DNA from: Arion vulgaris
Lineage: Eukaryota; Mollusca; Gastropoda; Stylommatophora; Arionidae
Length of the DNA: 64,000 nt
Direction: 5' to 3'
Assembly: GCA_020796225.1 (NCBI GenBank)
Contig: CM036759.1
Span: 23,296,313-23,360,312 of the forward strand
Shown here: piece after piece, positions 63,668-64,000 of the stretch
How positions within the stretch are numbered: the first letter of the stretch is position 1
How the letters are laid out: each line of letters opens with the position of its first letter
Notes under the pieces: generated by a model
Told to the model about the DNA's origin: nothing
What the model saw: only the letters and a program-made list of their open reading frames with translations
Databases searched by the model: none
Position numbers and translations under genes: made by a program

Positions 63668-63770
63668 TTTCATGAAAACAGAAACAAATCAATGAATACA
63701 GAAACAAATTAATCAATACAGAAACAAATTAATCAATACAGAAACAAATGAATACAGAAACAAAAAATTG
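63668..63770. repeat. 20-bp tandem repeat
   Basis: About five copies of AATACAGAAACAAATTAATC with small length variation. Confidence 0.9.
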
Positions 63771-63829
63771 AATAGCGAATTGTTGAAGATGAAACAAAGA
63801 CAAATCAAATATTTTGCACAGATACAGAG

Positions 63830-64000
63830 AAAGAACTCAAAATCAAAGAAAACTGGCTGATGTATAAATACGAAAGAGAAAATTGAGATATTTTGGACAT
63901 ATAAAAAGACATGAAGGGCTGGAGAAGACCATCATGGAAGGAGGCATACTGGCAAAGAGAAGAAGAGGAAGACCACGGAGAAGATGGTTTCAGTTTGTAA
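63830..64000 (+). repeat. LINE 3' fragment, continues past the edge
   Basis: Reads KLRYFGHIKRHEGLEKTIME then GGILAKRRRGRPRRRW, the same family as 772-990. Confidence 0.75.

Noticed and set aside
1..64000. A defence, biosynthetic or other multi-gene novel system
   Set aside because: Only two host genes are present, both of known families, and all other coding traces are transposon or retroelement pieces or a single pseudogene-like remnant.

Overview
This is a piece of an animal nuclear genome. It is AT-rich, its genes are split into small exons with GT/AG borders, and the introns are crowded with retroelement debris, tRNA-derived SINEs, cut-and-paste transposons and minisatellites. No bacterial, viral or plasmid gene was seen. 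Repeat style and intron size suggest an invertebrate, perhaps a lophotrochozoan such as a mollusc. That placement is inference.

Two host genes can be read; they are divergent (head to head), with start codons about 3.3 kb apart. On the minus strand, exons at 6840-6720, 4582-4449, 2960-2871 and 1163-1070 encode a signal peptide followed by an MIA/TANGO1-type SH3 domain, the N-terminus of a Transport and Golgi organization 1 (MIA3)-like cargo receptor. The gene runs off the left edge. On the plus strand, 25 exons from 10120 to 61737 encode a GCK-I family MAP4K of the MAP4K3/MAP4K5 (happyhour) type: an N-terminal STE20 kinase domain, a low-complexity Pro-rich linker and the first part of a citron-homology (CNH) domain. 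The gene runs off the right edge. All exon phases agree except between exons 12 and 13, where at least one exon is missing from my model.

Most of the rest is repeats in the introns. The clearest are: two deleted piggyBac elements with perfect 12-13 bp terminal inverted repeats and TTAA duplications (51594-52325, 55848-57320); a decayed Tc1/mariner-superfamily element with inverted repeats of about 105 bp (45745-47925); a foldback element of about 660 bp bounded by TTAA (14609-15270); several LINE families, one of which left RNase H-bearing copies with target-site duplications (3480-4340, 24232-25127, 61998-62901); at least four SINE-like families; a 52-bp minisatellite of about 1.6 kb (34012-35640); a 47-bp satellite (60197-60668); and a minisatellite grown from a LINE RNase H segment (57715-58035).

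The kinase would act in cytosolic stress/nutrient signalling and the TANGO1-like protein in ER export of bulky cargo. Nothing shows that they work together beyond their divergent arrangement. No new multi-gene system was found. The most interesting signals concern mobile elements: three RNase H copies sharing one frameshift, a splice acceptor that appears to lie in antisense LINE sequence, a duplicated partial exon beside a piggyBac insertion, and tandem arrays that grew from, or look like, LINE coding sequence.
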